The notes under the pieces were generated by a model, which saw only the letters and a program-made list of their open reading frames with translations, made no database searches and was not told the origin of the DNA. Source: an uncultured bacterium (GTDB lineage Bacteria > Bacillota_I > Bacilli_A > RFN20 > CAG-826). Taken from it: a stretch of 34,627 nt of DNA. How positions within the stretch are numbered: the first letter of the stretch is position 1; every line of letters begins with the position of its first letter. A program made the position numbers and the translations under genes. The stretch is from NCBI GenBank assembly GCA_949299395.1, contig CASGAB010000015.1, forward strand, positions 1 through 34,627. Direction: 5' to 3'. Positions 24,069 to 32,112 of the stretch are shown here, piece after piece.

Positions 24069-26720
24069 TTAAGTTAATAGATGGAAATTGGAAGATAATA
24101 ATAACTTTAAAACATTAATATCAAAGTCTGCAGCAGATTTTAATTTTGTAATGTCAAATAAATCTGGAGTATCTCTATAATCTGTATTTACTACATAAGT
24201 ATCAATATTTTGACCTGTTTTAACATTTAAAACTGGATATTTAACAACAAATTTAACACCATTTGCGAAGATAGTTTCCATATTAATATCATTAAAAGCC
24301 ATCATTAAGAAACCAAAATTAGTATTAAAAGTTTTATCTTCAAGATTAATTGTATGAGACGAAGTTGAATCTAATTCAATTAATCCATCAAGTGATTTAG
24401 TTTTAATAACTGCTTTTGAGCCATTCTTTAATTCAATCTTTGCATCTTCGGTTGAAGTTATAAGTTTACTAACTGGATGATTAGCGGCATTTTTAACAAA
24501 GTTACCATTACGATCTTCATAACCTGAATTAAAATAATCTCTTTCCATTAAATTGATTTGAGAAGTTTGATTGATAGCAAGAGTTGCATTATTTACACTA
24601 ATCTTACTTCCTGGATAGAAAATGTATTTGTTGTTAAGAGTTAAAGATGAATTTTCATTTAAGATAAATTCGAAATTAAATAATGGTAAGTTGAATAATT
24701 TTGAATCTAATGGATAGAAATTTGCACCAAATAATAAATCAAATAACGTATTAAATCCATCTGCAGCAGCTTCAAAATATTCGATTTCAACAGGTGCATT
24801 ATTGTCAGTTACATCACCATTAAATTTGAGCTTTGTTTTTCCATCTTCAAAAGATTTAACAACAGGATGCTCTTCCTGATTACTAGCACGCGGTTCAAAT
24901 AAACCTTGCTCAATTTCTCTAGAATCAGATTTCAAAATAGGGATAACCAATTTAGTTGGTTCAAAATCGTCTGTTCCTGCGAGAATAGCAGAAACAGCTG
25001 CTAAAACATCTGACTTATCCTTTAATTTTGGTGCAGTTAAAACTGCAACACCTTGATATGATGCTTCTTTTTCAAAATTAATATCATTTTGAATTCTTTC
25101 CAATGTGAAATTGTTGAAAGGGAATTGTTTTGCAAAGAAATCTTTTTTAATTTCTAGGAATAATTTTGGTTCGTTTTTCATAAGATCCTTTAAACTGGAT
25201 CCAGCACTTAAAGCATCTTTTTGAAACATAGCACCATAAACAAGTAATGCAGAAGAATCAATTGAACCAAGAACAATAATATCTTGAGCCTCAGCAAAAT
25301 TAGCCATTAAGGTAGTAACATAGCCTTGTAAACCTGGCCAATCATAAATATCCATTTTTTCATCAACATTAGATCCGGTATTAGCATTAATTTCACCAGT
25401 TCCATTAATCATTCCATAAACTGATAATGATGCATCTTTATTTAAGTTAATAGTTCCGTTATTTTCGATTTTTGCATAATCAGCTTTATTAAATTCACCA
25501 TTAACACCAGTTACATAAATATCGCCATCAACTTCAAAATTTACACCACTTTCAATAACTAATGTTGAATAACGGTTTTCATTAGAATTGTCTACAACAT
25601 TAATATCCCAATTATAACGGTCTGTATCTTTATCAAAATTTGTAATCATTTCTTCGTTTGAAGGAATGATTAAAGATAAATTTGCAGGAATATTAGTATT
25701 TTTATCAATCTTTGTTTCACCTTCTTTGAGTGTAAGATTGACATCGCCATCAATTTTTGAAGCAGCAGCTAAAGCATCTTCAAAATCACTAAACAAATAT
25801 AAATCTTTTTTCGATTCTACTTTGTAATAATTAGGAATTTTATATCCATCGATTTTTGGAGATAATTTATTAAATCCTCCTATAGTAATCTCATTAGTAG
25901 CATCATAAATTTTTCCATTTTCATCTACATATTCAAAAACATTAATTTTTTTACCCTCTATTTCTATTTCGTGTGGAGGTAAAAAGATTTTTTTACCATC
26001 AAAATAAGATCTTGTTTTACCAGAAATATTAACTTCTTTAAATAAAGTTCCTTCCTCTAATTTACGATTCATTTCAACTAAATCTATAGGTTCATCAACA
26101 TTGAATGTCCAATAATTGTTTTTAGTTGTACTTTCATCTCCTGCAAAAACAGCATTATTTACTTCGTCAATATTTTTATAAATATCTTCATTAATTTTTA
26201 AAGAAGAGAAATCAAATTCGCTTGTATATTTTATAGTAGCGCTTCTTGCTTTACTACTAACTGTTTCTTTAGCAAAAGAAATATCAAAGGTTGAATAATA
26301 ACCATTTGTTGAAAGTAAAAATACTACTTTTGAGAAATTATTTGTAGTATCTGCTTCATTAGAAAAATAAGGTATACCATTTCCGTCAAATAATGCGAAA
26401 TTAAGATTAACACTTAAACCTTGATCATAAGTATATGTAATAAAATCTGCTAAATATTCTTGAGTTTCATCAAGTTTAGCATCTTCTGCGGAGCCCCATC
26501 TAACATCGTTACGATTGTTATATTCAAGTAAGCTCCAAGTAGTAAAAATAGTTTGGACTTGTTTCATTTCAGCTTGTAACTTAGCTTTGTTAGCACTATC
26601 AGTCACACCAAAATAGGTGGCAACACTAACTCCCGCCAAAACAGCGATAACAGCGATAACTACAACAAGCTCTACTAACGTAAAAGCTTTAGTAATTATC
26701 TTCTTTATTTTTCTTTTCAT
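24069..26720 (-). CDS. Giant type IV pilin-like (class III signal) surface protein
   Basis: An 883-residue protein. The N-terminus is a prepilin leader: 12 residues rich in Lys/Arg, then cleavage context KA|FTLVE with the Glu at mature position 5 (Glu17), and a hydrophobic helix VVVIAVIAVLAGVSVATYF. Position -1 is Ala, not the usual Gly. The ~60-residue pilin N-helix (ANKAKLQAEMKQVQTIFTTW) is followed by more than 700 residues with many short beta-strand units (for example NLTLKEGETKIDKNTNIPANL, IENNGTINLNKDASLSVYG), suggesting a beta-solenoid passenger. Ordinary pilins are 130-200 residues. No pilus assembly genes are in the window. RBS GGGGGT is good. Likely an envelope-anchored adhesin or pseudopilin; exact role unknown. 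Confidence 0.85.
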   Translation of the reverse strand: MKRKIKKIITKAFTLVELVVVIAVIAVLAGVSVATYFGVTDSANKAKLQAEMKQVQTIFTTWSLLEYNNRNDVRWGSAEDAKLDETQEYLADFITYTYDQGLSVNLNFALFDGNGIPYFSNEADTTNNFSKVVFLLSTNGYYSTFDISFAKETVSSKARSATIKYTSEFDFSSLKINEDIYKNIDEVNNAVFAGDESTTKNNYWTFNVDEPIDLVEMNRKLEEGTLFKEVNISGKTRSYFDGKKIFLPPHEIEIEGKKINVFEYVDENGKIYDATNEITIGGFNKLSPKIDGYKIPNYYKVESKKDLYLFSDFEDALAAASKIDGDVNLTLKEGETKIDKNTNIPANLSLIIPSNEEMITNFDKDTDRYNWDINVVDNSNENRYSTLVIESGVNFEVDGDIYVTGVNGEFNKADYAKIENNGTINLNKDASLSVYGMINGTGEINANTGSNVDEKMDIYDWPGLQGYVTTLMANFAEAQDIIVLGSIDSSALLVYGAMFQKDALSAGSSLKDLMKNEPKLFLEIKKDFFAKQFPFNNFTLERIQNDINFEKEASYQGVAVLTAPKLKDKSDVLAAVSAILAGTDDFEPTKLVIPILKSDSREIEQGLFEPRASNQEEHPVVKSFEDGKTKLKFNGDVTDNNAPVEIEYFEAAADGFNTLFDLLFGANFYPLDSKLFNLPLFNFEFILNENSSLTLNNKYIFYPGSKISVNNATLAINQTSQINLMERDYFNSGYEDRNGNFVKNAANHPVSKLITSTEDAKIELKNGSKAVIKTKSLDGLIELDSTSSHTINLEDKTFNTNFGFLMMAFNDINMETIFANGVKFVVKYPVLNVKTGQNIDTYVVNTDYRDTPDLFDITKLKSAADFDINVLKLLLSSNFHLLT

Positions 26721-26863
26721 CTGATACCCCCTAAATTAATAAATAGAAAAAATAAAAAAGTATAAATAAGAAAAGAAAATTAAATATTATTAACTAAAAA
26801 ATATAAAAAATCTATTTATCAATTCTTATTTAATCACTCTACTTTATTTAAATTAATTTGCAA

Positions 26864-26923
26864 GATATTTATCATTGATTAACGACAAAGTTAGCACTAT
26901 TTGTCACTTTAATGATAAATATC
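26864..26923. promoter_or_regulatory. Nested 60-bp inverted repeat in a divergent gap
   Basis: Between the pilin-like gene (minus) and the GPH transporter (plus), GATATTTATCATT (26864-26876) and AATGATAAATATC (26911-26923) are perfect 13-bp arms. Inside them GACAAA (26884-26889) pairs with TTTGTC (26900-26905). It has no T run after it. It could be a large operator or a structured RNA. The symmetry is seen; its role is not known. Confidence 0.55.
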
Positions 26924-27025
26924 GTGACTAATTTACTTTAAATATTTTTAATTGACAAAATGTTGGCTATTGACAATAAAGAAACTATATTTTTTTATAA
27001 ACTAAATAAGTATAATTTTAATAGC

Positions 27026-28573
27026 ATGAAAAACAATATGTTTTTATCTAGAACTTATAGTGGGGATTTAGCTCCTAAAAGCACAAGATTTGTCTATTCT
27101 TTTGTTTCGACTTTTAGAGATGCCTTACTTCAATTTGTTTCTTTATTTTTACTTTTATATATCCAATTTGCTTCTCCATTAGGAAATGAAAGTTTAGAAA
27201 ACTATGAAACAATGTATTTAATAATTACTATTGGCTTAGTATTTATTAAAGTTTTAAGCGGTTTACTTGCTCCAATTACTTCTTATTTAATAGATATCTC
27301 TATTTTAAAAATGGGTAAATTTAGACCATTTGTTCTTTTTGGAGCATTAATTTCAATTATCTTTTATTTTTTAATGTTTTTTACTCCAGGAAGTGGCTAT
27401 TTATTTGTTTCTTTATTTTTAATATTTGTTTTACTTCAAGAAATAACTTATCAACTTAATGATATTGCTTTTTGGGGCTATCTTCCTACAATGACTAGTG
27501 ATGAAACTAAAAGAGCTAATATCTTATCAATAATGAATACATTTATTGCAATAGGAAGTTATACAGTTTGTGCAATTTCACCAATTTTAACGACTGGAGA
27601 TGCTAAAAAGAATTTAACAATTGTTGCGATAATTATCGGGGTTTTATATTTACTATCCCAAGTTATTTTTACTCTTTTCTTTATGAAAGAAAAAGAAGGG
27701 ATCAATGTTAAAAAAGAAGGCTTAAAAATTAAAGACAGTTACACCCCTTTATTTAAAGATAAACAAGTTTTATTAATTATGATCTGTTTCCTTTTAATGT
27801 TTGCTTCTCAATTTATCATTATTGGAAATAGCGCTAACTATTTTTATTATAACTATGGCTATGGATCTTTTGATTCTATTCCGTTAGAAGGAGCTTCTTT
27901 AAGTGGAGGAGTAATGTCTTTTATCTTCTCTCTTATTTTTGGAGCCGGATCACTTTTAGCGATGTTTACTTTCCAATTTATTATTCGAAAATTTAAGAAA
28001 AAACATGTTTTATTTTTTGCGATGTGTTTGGTAATAATTGGTTATTTATACATGTTTTTCTTTGGTTTTAATAAAGGATATGAAGTTTCATTATTTATTG
28101 TTAGTTTCTTTGCCTTTTTTGGACAAGGTTTAATTTATATGATTTTTTCTTTAAATTGCACAAATGTTGTTGAGTATCATGAATATTATTATAAAAGTAG
28201 AAATGATTCTTCAATTGCTTCATATAAATTTATGGGTGTAAAAATTGCTAATGGCTTACAAACATTAATCCTCTATTTTTCATTATTTTTTGCTAATTTA
28301 ATGCCTTTAAATAGTTCTATCTCCAATATTGAGTCAAGATTTAATATTGGAGATATTGATTTAGCTACTAAAAACGAACTTATTTTAAATGCTATTACAA
28401 CTTATACTAATCTTTCTTCTTATCTATTTATATATAGAATAGGATTTGTTTTAGTTCCACTCATTCTTTTAGTATTAACATCTTTATTAACTATAACTAG
28501 AGTTAAAATAATGAATGAAGAATTTGATAAAAAGATTAAATTAGAATTAATGAATATTAAAAACTCCGATTAA
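27026..28573 (+). CDS. GPH/MFS-type sugar symporter
   Basis: A membrane transporter with about 12 helices, 515 residues from the chosen start. RTYSGDLAPKSTRFVYSF, FWGYLPTMTSDETKRAN and GLIYMIFSLNCTNVVEYHEYYYKSR resemble the glycoside-pentoside-hexuronide:cation symporter family (MelB-like). The frame is open back to ATG 26960, but I prefer ATG 27026: the earlier segment contains a TTGACA and other promoter-like sequence and reads as non-membrane, and TATAAT (27011-27016) ends 9 nt before ATG 27026. No Shine-Dalgarno exists for either, so the transcript may be leaderless. Its last codons form the downstream terminator stem. Substrate unknown. Confidence 0.85.
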   Translation: MKNNMFLSRTYSGDLAPKSTRFVYSFVSTFRDALLQFVSLFLLLYIQFASPLGNESLENYETMYLIITIGLVFIKVLSGLLAPITSYLIDISILKMGKFRPFVLFGALISIIFYFLMFFTPGSGYLFVSLFLIFVLLQEITYQLNDIAFWGYLPTMTSDETKRANILSIMNTFIAIGSYTVCAISPILTTGDAKKNLTIVAIIIGVLYLLSQVIFTLFFMKEKEGINVKKEGLKIKDSYTPLFKDKQVLLIMICFLLMFASQFIIIGNSANYFYYNYGYGSFDSIPLEGASLSGGVMSFIFSLIFGAGSLLAMFTFQFIIRKFKKKHVLFFAMCLVIIGYLYMFFFGFNKGYEVSLFIVSFFAFFGQGLIYMIFSLNCTNVVEYHEYYYKSRNDSSIASYKFMGVKIANGLQTLILYFSLFFANLMPLNSSISNIESRFNIGDIDLATKNELILNAITTYTNLSSYLFIYRIGFVLVPLILLVLTSLLTITRVKIMNEEFDKKIKLELMNIKNSD

Positions 28574-28594
28574 CATCGGAGTTTTTAATATTCA
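28551..28594. terminator. Bidirectional 20-bp terminator built on the GPH gene end
   Basis: TGAATATTAAAAACTCCGAT (28551-28570) and its exact inverse (28575-28594) flank a 4-nt loop TAAC whose first three bases are the stop codon of the GPH gene. The stem includes T5 on either side, serving both the GPH gene and the convergent proS gene. Confidence 0.92.
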
Positions 28595-28611
28595 TAAATA
28601 AAATAAATTTA

Positions 28612-30039
28612 TTAATAAGCTTTAGCAAAATAAATAACATATTTTGCTTTTTTACCACATACTGGACATACTTCACTAAATGAAGTTTGATCAAAAGGCA
28701 TACAGCGAGAAGTTGCATTAGTATCTTCTTTAATTTTGTTTTCACAAGCTTCATCGCCACACCACATCATTTTAGCGTAGCCTCCCTTATTAACAACTTC
28801 TTTAAGTTCTTCATAAGTATGAACTTCAGTAATATTATTTAAAAGATTTTTAAACGCTGCTTGATACATTTCTTCATGAATTTTCTTTAATAAACGAGAG
28901 ACTTCTTCTTTAACGTTATCAATAGAAATAGTTTCTTTACTACCATCATTTCTTTTAGCGATAGTTAAAACATTATTTTGAATATCTCGAGGTCCAATTT
29001 CAATTCTTAAAGGAACACCTTTCATTTCATATTCTGAGAATTTCCATCCTGGAGTTTTGTCACTATCATCTAGTTTAACTCTTAAACCCATTTCTTTAAG
29101 TTCATTATAAACTTCATGACACTTTTTCATGACTCCTTCTTTAGCCATTTGAATAGGAACAATTGCAACTTGAATAGGTGCAACAAATGGAGGTAAAACG
29201 AGTCCATTATCATCACCATGAACCATAATAATTGCTCCAAGTAAACGAGTTGAAACACCCCAAGAAGTTTGATGAGGATGTTTGATTTTACCATCTTTAT
29301 CTAAATATTGAACTCCAAAAGCTTTAGAGAAACCATCTCCAAAATAGTGAGTTGTACCACTTTGAAGTGCTTTTCCATCATGCATTAAAGCTTCAATTGA
29401 ATAAGTTTCAACAGCTCCAGCAAATTTTTCTTTTTCTGTTTTCCTACCCTTAACAAAAGGAATAGCCAATAAATCTTTACCACATTTATCATAAATTTCG
29501 AGCATATTAAGTGCTTCTTCTCTAGCTTCAACTTCACTAGCATGCATTGTATGACCTTCTTGCCACAAGAATTCAGCACCTCTTAAAAATGGACGAGTTG
29601 TTTTTTCCCATCTTACAACGGAACACCATTGATTATATTTTTTAGGTAAATCACGATAAGAAGAAATAATATGAGCATAGTGATCTGTAAAAACACATTC
29701 ACTAGTTGGACGAATAATTAATGGATCTTGAATTTCTTCTCCCCCACCTCTTGTAGCAACTAATGTTTCAGGAGCAAAACCTTCAATATGATCTTTTTCT
29801 TTTTGGAAAAGTGATGTAGGAATAACACAAGGCATATAAACATTTTCATGTCCAGTAGCCTTAAATTCTTTATCTAAATAGTTTTGAATATTTTCCCAAA
29901 TTGCATAGCCATAAGGTCTATAAATAATAAAGCCTTTAGTGGATGTATAATCCATTAATTCAGCTTTTTTACAAACATCGGTATACCATTGAGCAAAATC
30001 TTCATCGCGAGATGTAATACTTTTATTTTTAATATCCAT
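28612..30039 (-). CDS. proS: Prolyl-tRNA synthetase, archaeal/eukaryal-like type
   Basis: A 475-residue class II aminoacyl-tRNA synthetase that charges tRNA-Pro. Motif 2-type LIIRPTSECVFTDHY and FLRGAEFLWQEGHTMH, then SWGVSTRLLGAIIMVHGDD (motif 3), are present. The C-terminal zinc domain has paired cysteines (CGDEACE and CPVCGKKAKY) and the family's terminal Tyr (FAKAY). There is no editing insertion between motifs 2 and 3, which marks the short archaeal-type ProRS shared with Mollicutes and some clostridia, as opposed to the ~570-residue bacterial type. RBS AGAGGAG is strong. Confidence 0.97.
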   Translation of the reverse strand: MDIKNKSITSRDEDFAQWYTDVCKKAELMDYTSTKGFIIYRPYGYAIWENIQNYLDKEFKATGHENVYMPCVIPTSLFQKEKDHIEGFAPETLVATRGGGEEIQDPLIIRPTSECVFTDHYAHIISSYRDLPKKYNQWCSVVRWEKTTRPFLRGAEFLWQEGHTMHASEVEAREEALNMLEIYDKCGKDLLAIPFVKGRKTEKEKFAGAVETYSIEALMHDGKALQSGTTHYFGDGFSKAFGVQYLDKDGKIKHPHQTSWGVSTRLLGAIIMVHGDDNGLVLPPFVAPIQVAIVPIQMAKEGVMKKCHEVYNELKEMGLRVKLDDSDKTPGWKFSEYEMKGVPLRIEIGPRDIQNNVLTIAKRNDGSKETISIDNVKEEVSRLLKKIHEEMYQAAFKNLLNNITEVHTYEELKEVVNKGGYAKMMWCGDEACENKIKEDTNATSRCMPFDQTSFSEVCPVCGKKAKYVIYFAKAY

Positions 30040-30064
30040 ATTCGTTTTTCTCCTCTTTTTCTTT

Positions 30065-31819
30065 TTATTTATTCATATTTATTAACTTTTTAATAGTTTT
30101 TTTATCAAGTGGAGTAATCATTGAAGATAATTCTTGAATACAATCACTTGTAAAATATTGGATGCCCGAACGATATATTAATTCAATTTCATTGAAAGAA
30201 CGAGCATTAATTTCAATAATTGGTTTTTTATAAGAAACAATTTTTTCTAAGAAGGCATGAGCACTAATAAAGCTTTTTGAATCAGCTTTAACGTTTTCTT
30301 CAAGTTCACAATCAACAAATAAAACATCAATTTGTTCAAATAATTCACGTTTTACATTGAATTCACCTTGTCTCATTAAAATTCCTATTTCATAGCCCTT
30401 AATTTGAGCATCTTTTATTTTTTCAATTACTTCATCCATCTCATCAATATCTAAGAATTCATTAATATCGATTAAAAAGACAATATGTGATTCTTTTAAA
30501 TGAGAAACTCTTGCTGCTTGATCAAGTGAATCTTCTAATTCATCATAATCAATTGGAATAATGAGTTTAGAAAAATAGTTTTCTCTAGCATTAAAATATT
30601 GAGGAATTACTTCTTTCATACATAAAGAAATAACCCCTTTACATTGATTAAATTGTTTACCTGCTCTTTTTAAAGCATCTAAATTTTTAAAATTTTTATT
30701 TTTAATTTTAAAGTCACTATAGTAACCATAATTAATGATTCTATCGCCCTTTATTTGAACTATCGGTCGATAAAGCGCCTCAATTTGACGAGCAGCAATA
30801 ACATTATTTAATTCTCTTCTTAAATTATCACTAGCATTTTTAAAGTTTTCTTCTTTTCTAAATAAACCATATTTAACGTTTTTCTCATAGTTTTCATCAA
30901 TATATTGATATAAAGAGTTATACATTGAACCAAATGAATGAGATAAATCAGAAACAATTCCCCCAATTATTGTATAGTCATATGTTCTATTAAAACCAAA
31001 AGCTTCCATTGTAGCCATAATTGAATTAGAAATATCTTCTAATCTAACTCTAGTATCAGCAATAGTAATGAAATTGGAATCTAATATTCCAATTTCAAAT
31101 GTATCAGGATTTTTAAAATAATATTGAAGAGTATTTTTATCAAATAATTTATATAAGTCGTTAAGAATTAAATAACAGAGTAAACTTTCATTATAAATTG
31201 ATTCAACATCTTCTTTTTTAAAAAAACATATTAAATAAGAAGATCCTTTTGCAAAAAAACCATCTTCATAATTTTTCTTAACTTCTCCTAATTCATAAAT
31301 TGTTTTTTTGCTTCTTCTTTTATTTTTAAATTCTGGAATAGGAAAATTAGATAATTGGAAAGTTTCTAAAAATACAACATCTTGATCTTTTTTAATATCA
31401 ACAATTTTTATTGCAACTCTTCTTAAAATACTATTTGTTCTTAAATCAGTAATTGTAAATAAATCTACATTATCATAATCATATTTATCAAATAGATCAC
31501 CATTATCGAGTTTATTTTTTAACCAAACCTTAACTTTATTTTGATCTTCACTAGAAAAACGTGCTAAAAAATCAACATATGTTTCTTCATCACTTCTTCC
31601 GAGTTCTCGAATATTATATTTTAAAACTTTTTGAGTTCTTAAATTGATTTCAAAATAATATGCTGAATGATAATCTTCATTATAATGTTTAGTATCTCTT
31701 TTTTTACTTAATTTAAAATAAAAAACACTACCTACAGCAAGGGCAGCTAATAAAATTAAGATAATTACAAAAAAGAGAGTAAAATCTGATACATCAATTG
31801 CTAAAATAGCGCCTTCCAT
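30065..31819 (-). CDS. Membrane protein with degenerate GGDEF and EAL domains
   Basis: A 584-residue protein. An N-terminal transmembrane helix (about residues 12-34) is followed by a PAS-like region (about 50-160), then a diguanylate-cyclase-like fold without GGDEF (about 165-330), and finally an EAL-like domain. The latter begins RQIEALYRPIVQIKGDRIINYGYY (about 342 on), which aligns with the usual QPIV-x-G-x-EALLR start but lacks the EAL. Metal-binding LTE, DDFG and KID positions are also lost (LIDIN, GILMRQ, FVDCE). A c-di-GMP sensor or scaffold without catalysis is the best reading. It has a strong promoter (TTGAAA-N16-TATAAT) and no RBS. Confidence 0.75.
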   Translation of the reverse strand: MEGAILAIDVSDFTLFFVIILILLAALAVGSVFYFKLSKKRDTKHYNEDYHSAYYFEINLRTQKVLKYNIRELGRSDEETYVDFLARFSSEDQNKVKVWLKNKLDNGDLFDKYDYDNVDLFTITDLRTNSILRRVAIKIVDIKKDQDVVFLETFQLSNFPIPEFKNKRRSKKTIYELGEVKKNYEDGFFAKGSSYLICFFKKEDVESIYNESLLCYLILNDLYKLFDKNTLQYYFKNPDTFEIGILDSNFITIADTRVRLEDISNSIMATMEAFGFNRTYDYTIIGGIVSDLSHSFGSMYNSLYQYIDENYEKNVKYGLFRKEENFKNASDNLRRELNNVIAARQIEALYRPIVQIKGDRIINYGYYSDFKIKNKNFKNLDALKRAGKQFNQCKGVISLCMKEVIPQYFNARENYFSKLIIPIDYDELEDSLDQAARVSHLKESHIVFLIDINEFLDIDEMDEVIEKIKDAQIKGYEIGILMRQGEFNVKRELFEQIDVLFVDCELEENVKADSKSFISAHAFLEKIVSYKKPIIEINARSFNEIELIYRSGIQYFTSDCIQELSSMITPLDKKTIKKLINMNK

Positions 31820-31827
31820 AATTTAGT

Positions 31828-31855
31828 ATTATATACTAAATTCACTAATTTTCAA
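31828..31855 (-). promoter_or_regulatory. Promoter of the EAL-like gene giving a leaderless transcript
   Basis: On the minus strand TTGAAA (31850-31855), a 16-bp spacer and a perfect TATAAT (31828-31833). The ATG (31817-31819) follows after 8 nt, so transcription would begin at or within a base or two of the start codon. There is no room for a Shine-Dalgarno. Confidence 0.7.
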
Positions 31856-31937
31856 AATTAAGAAAGGTTAATAAACTAACTTAAAAAGAAGACAAGAATA
31901 ATGTAATATATTTATCGAAATTATTAATTAAAAGAAG

Positions 31938-32025
31938 GAGAAATACCCAAGAGGCTGAAGGGGTTGGTTTCGAAAACCAATAGGAGTTAACGCTCGCAGG
32001 GGTTCAAATCCCCTTTTCTCCGCCA
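31938..32025 (+). tRNA. tRNA-Ser (anticodon CGA)
   Basis: GGAGAAA pairs with TTTCTCC; discriminator G and encoded CCA follow. The anticodon arm TTGGT-TTCGAAA-ACCAA gives CGA, which reads UCG. A long variable arm (TAGGAGTTAACGCTCG) and T-loop GTTCAAATC identify a class II tRNA-Ser. It ends in its own terminator. Confidence 0.95.
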
Positions 32026-32041
32026 AAAATAAAAATTATAG

Positions 32042-32070
32042 ACACCATCGATAAAAATGGTGTTTTTTTA
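32042..32070 (+). terminator. Terminator after tRNA-Ser(CGA)
   Basis: ACACCAT-CGATAAAA-ATGGTGT (32042-32063) forms a 7-bp stem followed by seven T residues. Confidence 0.85.
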
Positions 32071-32074
32071 TAAT

Positions 32075-32109
32075 AAAAAGAGGTTAATTTGTTGTTTTAA
32101 CCTCTTTTT
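32075..32109. terminator. Bidirectional terminator beyond the yitT gene
   Basis: AAAAAGAGGTTAA (32075-32087) pairs perfectly with TTAACCTCTTTTT (32097-32109). Its main client is the minus-strand YitT gene ending at 32113; it may also back up the tRNA terminator. Confidence 0.88.
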
Positions 32110-32112
32110 ATT

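Noticed and set aside
26890-26899. CIRCE half-site (TTAGCACT) in the pilin/GPH gap
   Set aside because: The inverse half-site GAGTGCTAA is missing at the required 9-nt spacing, so it is taken as part of the hairpin loop.
26960-27025. N-terminal extension of the GPH transporter
   Set aside because: It overlaps a TTGACA and AT-rich promoter-like DNA, has no RBS, and adds a non-membrane segment not expected in the family.
28557-28760. Small minus-strand frame over the end of proS
   Set aside because: It overlaps proS in another frame and its end is only the reverse reading of the 20-bp terminator.
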